Positions 6,729 to 7,906 of a DNA stretch of 7,906 nt are shown in pieces. Positions within the stretch are counted from its first letter, which is position 1; each line of letters begins with the position of its first letter. Position numbers and translations under genes: made by a program. The notes below the pieces were generated by a model, which had not been told where the DNA came from, ran no database searches, and worked only from the letters and a program-made list of their open reading frames with translations. Source of the DNA: Acidiferrobacterales bacterium (GTDB lineage Bacteria; Pseudomonadota; Gammaproteobacteria; Acidiferrobacterales; Sulfurifustaceae); assembly GCA_919902095.1 (NCBI GenBank), contig CAKKQL010000178.1, forward strand, positions 1 to 7,906, given 5' to 3'.

Positions 6729-7262
6729 TTAGAAATCGTTCTCGATCTGGAAGGTGTTGAAGATGATGTCCACTGCCACGTTGCGCGCGCCATGGGCCAC
6801 GGCGTCGAACACGTCGGCCTCGCTCCAGCCAAGCTTCTTGAGTTGCTCGATCTCGGCACGCGTGACCGGCTTGCGCTCGGCGACGGTCTTGAGCACGAAG
6901 GCGAGCAACGCCTTTTCCTTTGCCGGCAGCGGCGCCGCCTTGGCGTCCTGCTTGGTCGCCGTGACCTGCTCCGGCGTCCACTGGCCCATGTGGATAAGCA
7001 AGGCGCCGTTCATGCCGATGCAGTAGTGGCAATCGTTCTCCTGCGAGACCAGCATGCGGATCGCCGCGAGCAGCGGGAAACTCAAGGCCGGGTGCTTGAG
7101 GTAATACCCCATGGTCTCCCACTGGTGGTCAAGCTGCGGCGGACTGGCCGAAAACATCTGCATCGCGTTCGGCACGCACCCGAACACCTTGCTGATGTCG
7201 CTGTAGACGGCGGCCACCTTGCCGCTCGCCTTCTCGGGGGTAACGGTGTCGATCAATGGCAT
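6729..7262 (-). CDS. Carboxymuconolactone decarboxylase/AhpD-like family protein (peroxidase-related)
   Basis: A 177-residue protein. The start at ATG 7262 is supported by AAGGAG with 7 nt between GGAG (7273-7270) and the ATG, and by the conserved beginning MPLIDTVTPEKASG; the frame is open further upstream only through the intergenic operator region. The core has FGCVPNAMQMF (27-37), a long helix, then SQENDCHYCIGMN (73-85): a CxxC pair at Cys78 and Cys81 as in AhpD and relatives, with Glu75 nearby. At the position where AhpD has the catalytic His (CxxCxxxH) this protein has Asn85. The C-terminus (LGWSEADVFDAVAHGARNVA) is typical of the all-helical CMD fold. AhpD-like members use the cysteines for thiol-dependent peroxide reduction; others are decarboxylases without the cysteines. 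The cysteine pair favours a redox role. It is the first gene after the TetR-type operator and is followed at 13 nt by the nitroreductase. Confidence 0.9.
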   Translation of the reverse strand: MPLIDTVTPEKASGKVAAVYSDISKVFGCVPNAMQMFSASPPQLDHQWETMGYYLKHPALSFPLLAAIRMLVSQENDCHYCIGMNGALLIHMGQWTPEQVTATKQDAKAAPLPAKEKALLAFVLKTVAERKPVTRAEIEQLKKLGWSEADVFDAVAHGARNVAVDIIFNTFQIENDF

Positions 7263-7311
7263 GGTCGTGCTCCTTGGGTTGTGGTTGAGGGATACTGCAA
7301 CGGCGTACGGC

Positions 7312-7345
7312 AAAAAACCCGGTCGGCGGTCGTGCATACCGACCG
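7312..7345 (-). terminator. Possible terminator or attenuator hairpin downstream of the tetR-type gene
   Basis: On the minus strand CGGTCGG (7345-7339) can pair with CCGACCG (7326-7320) across a 12-nt loop, followed by GG and six T (7317-7312). It would end transcription of the repressor gene before the CMD-family gene, or act as a leader attenuator. The loop is larger than usual and two G separate the stem from the T-run, so efficiency is uncertain. It shares sequence with the operator palindrome. Confidence 0.45.
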
Positions 7346-7354
7346 ATTGGTATG
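7335..7354. promoter_or_regulatory. Probable TetR-family operator palindrome
   Basis: A 20-bp imperfect palindrome with arms CATACC (7335-7340) and GGTATG (7349-7354) and extra matching positions toward the centre. It lies in the 114-nt gap between the repressor stop and the CMD-family start. Size, symmetry and place fit a TetR-family operator controlling the CMD-nitroreductase pair. I could not identify a convincing -35/-10 pair around it. Confidence 0.6.
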
Positions 7355-7376
7355 TATTGGCGCGAAAAAAAATCAT

Positions 7377-7906
7377 CTAGCGGCCTTTCACTTGCAGGCC
7401 TTCGACGTAGCCCACGAGCTGCGCCATGCACAGGCGGAATTCCTTCACCGACTGCAGGTTCTTGGCAATGCCGATGCAGCCCTCGAACGCCGAAACGATG
7501 AACAGCGCCGCCGCGCGGCAATCCACGTCCTTGCGCACCTGCCCCACCTTTTGTCCGCGCTTGAGCGCGTCGGTGACCACGTCCTGCCAGGTCTTGAGAA
7601 TCTCCGTCAAACGCCGTTTGAAGTCGGCATCGAGCGGGCTCATCTCCTGCATCAGATTGTTGAGTGGGCAACCGAGCACCACGGTGTCGCTGGTCGTCCG
7701 TTCGGCCTTGTGCTGGATCACCGCACGCAACGTGCCGATGGGGTCGTTGGTCGCGCGTAGCGGCGCGAACACCATCGTTTCAAGCGACTCGCGGATGACC
7801 TCCTCGATCACGGCGTGCCCGAGGCGGTCCTTATCAGGAAAATGGTGATAGAGCGCGCCCTTGGTCAGCCCGGTGCGGTCGAGGATGTTCGACAGGCTCG
7901 CGGCCT
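7377..7906 (-). CDS. TetR/AcrR-family transcriptional repressor (5' partial)
   Basis: 175 residues are in the window, ending in TAG (7379-7377); the N-terminus lies beyond position 7906, probably about 20-25 residues. The frame continues through the window edge, so an ATG at 7811 is internal, after the DNA-binding domain. The TetR helix-turn-helix is clear: SLSNILDRTGLTKGALYHHF, then PDKDRL. The ligand-binding domain contains GCPLNNLMQEMSPLDADFKRRL, a segment seen in the TetR group that includes NemR- and AcuR-like regulators, several of which respond to electrophiles. Cysteines are present at the GCPLNN motif and at three later places and could sense reactive compounds, but this is inference. 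Gene order and the adjacent palindrome suggest it represses the downstream CMD-nitroreductase genes. The effector is not known. Confidence 0.92.
   Translation of the reverse strand, partial: AASLSNILDRTGLTKGALYHHFPDKDRLGHAVIEEVIRESLETMVFAPLRATNDPIGTLRAVIQHKAERTTSDTVVLGCPLNNLMQEMSPLDADFKRRLTEILKTWQDVVTDALKRGQKVGQVRKDVDCRAAALFIVSAFEGCIGIAKNLQSVKEFRLCMAQLVGYVEGLQVKGR

Noticed and set aside
6044..6760. 238-codon plus-strand frame opposite the nitroreductase
   Set aside because: Shadow of the minus-strand nitroreductase, which has motifs, a ribosome site and a terminator.
6714..7760. 348-codon plus-strand frame opposite the CMD-family and tetR genes
   Set aside because: Shadow translation rich in His, Arg and Leu; the minus strand carries recognisable families.

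Overview
The window is GC-rich with dense coding and short intergenic gaps. Its gene families point to a proteobacterium, most likely a beta- or gammaproteobacterium. That placement is an inference from composition and family resemblance, since no taxonomic marker gene is present.

Layout. (1) Positions 1-5676, plus strand: a copper/silver efflux cluster of the Cus type. It runs in the order outer-membrane factor (5' end outside the window), CusB-type adaptor, CusA-type RND pump, CusF-type periplasmic metallochaperone. The genes are 2, 9 and 39 nt apart, so they read as one operon; its promoter lies upstream of the window. (2) Positions 5677-6008: a stretch with no convincing complete gene. 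It holds one doubtful 65-codon reading frame that may be the tail of a decayed small gene. (3) Positions 6009-7906, minus strand: a convergent redox/stress-type unit. In transcription order it has a TetR-family repressor (5' end outside the window), a carboxymuconolactone decarboxylase/AhpD-like protein and an NfsB-like nitroreductase, closed by a clear intrinsic terminator at 6009-6038. A palindrome between the repressor and the second gene is a likely operator.

How the genes work together. In the Cus system CusF hands Cu(I)/Ag(I) to CusB and CusA. CusA drives export with proton-motive force, and CusB links CusA to the outer-membrane channel. CusF and CusA here keep essentially all the expected metal-binding residues (CusF His64, Trp72, Met75, Met77; CusA Met566, Met616, Met665 and most of the methionine relay). 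The minus-strand unit probably handles electrophilic, nitro- or quinone-type compounds or peroxides under TetR control, but its substrate cannot be read from sequence.

Most notable points. The CusB-type protein appears to lack the whole barrel-sandwich (lipoyl) and alpha-hairpin region that normally reaches the outer-membrane channel, while keeping an intact reading frame. Its cytoplasmic N-terminus is built from a 45-bp tandem repeat. In CusA, the lysine of the proton relay appears displaced by one helical turn. The TetR operator palindrome overlaps a terminator-like hairpin.
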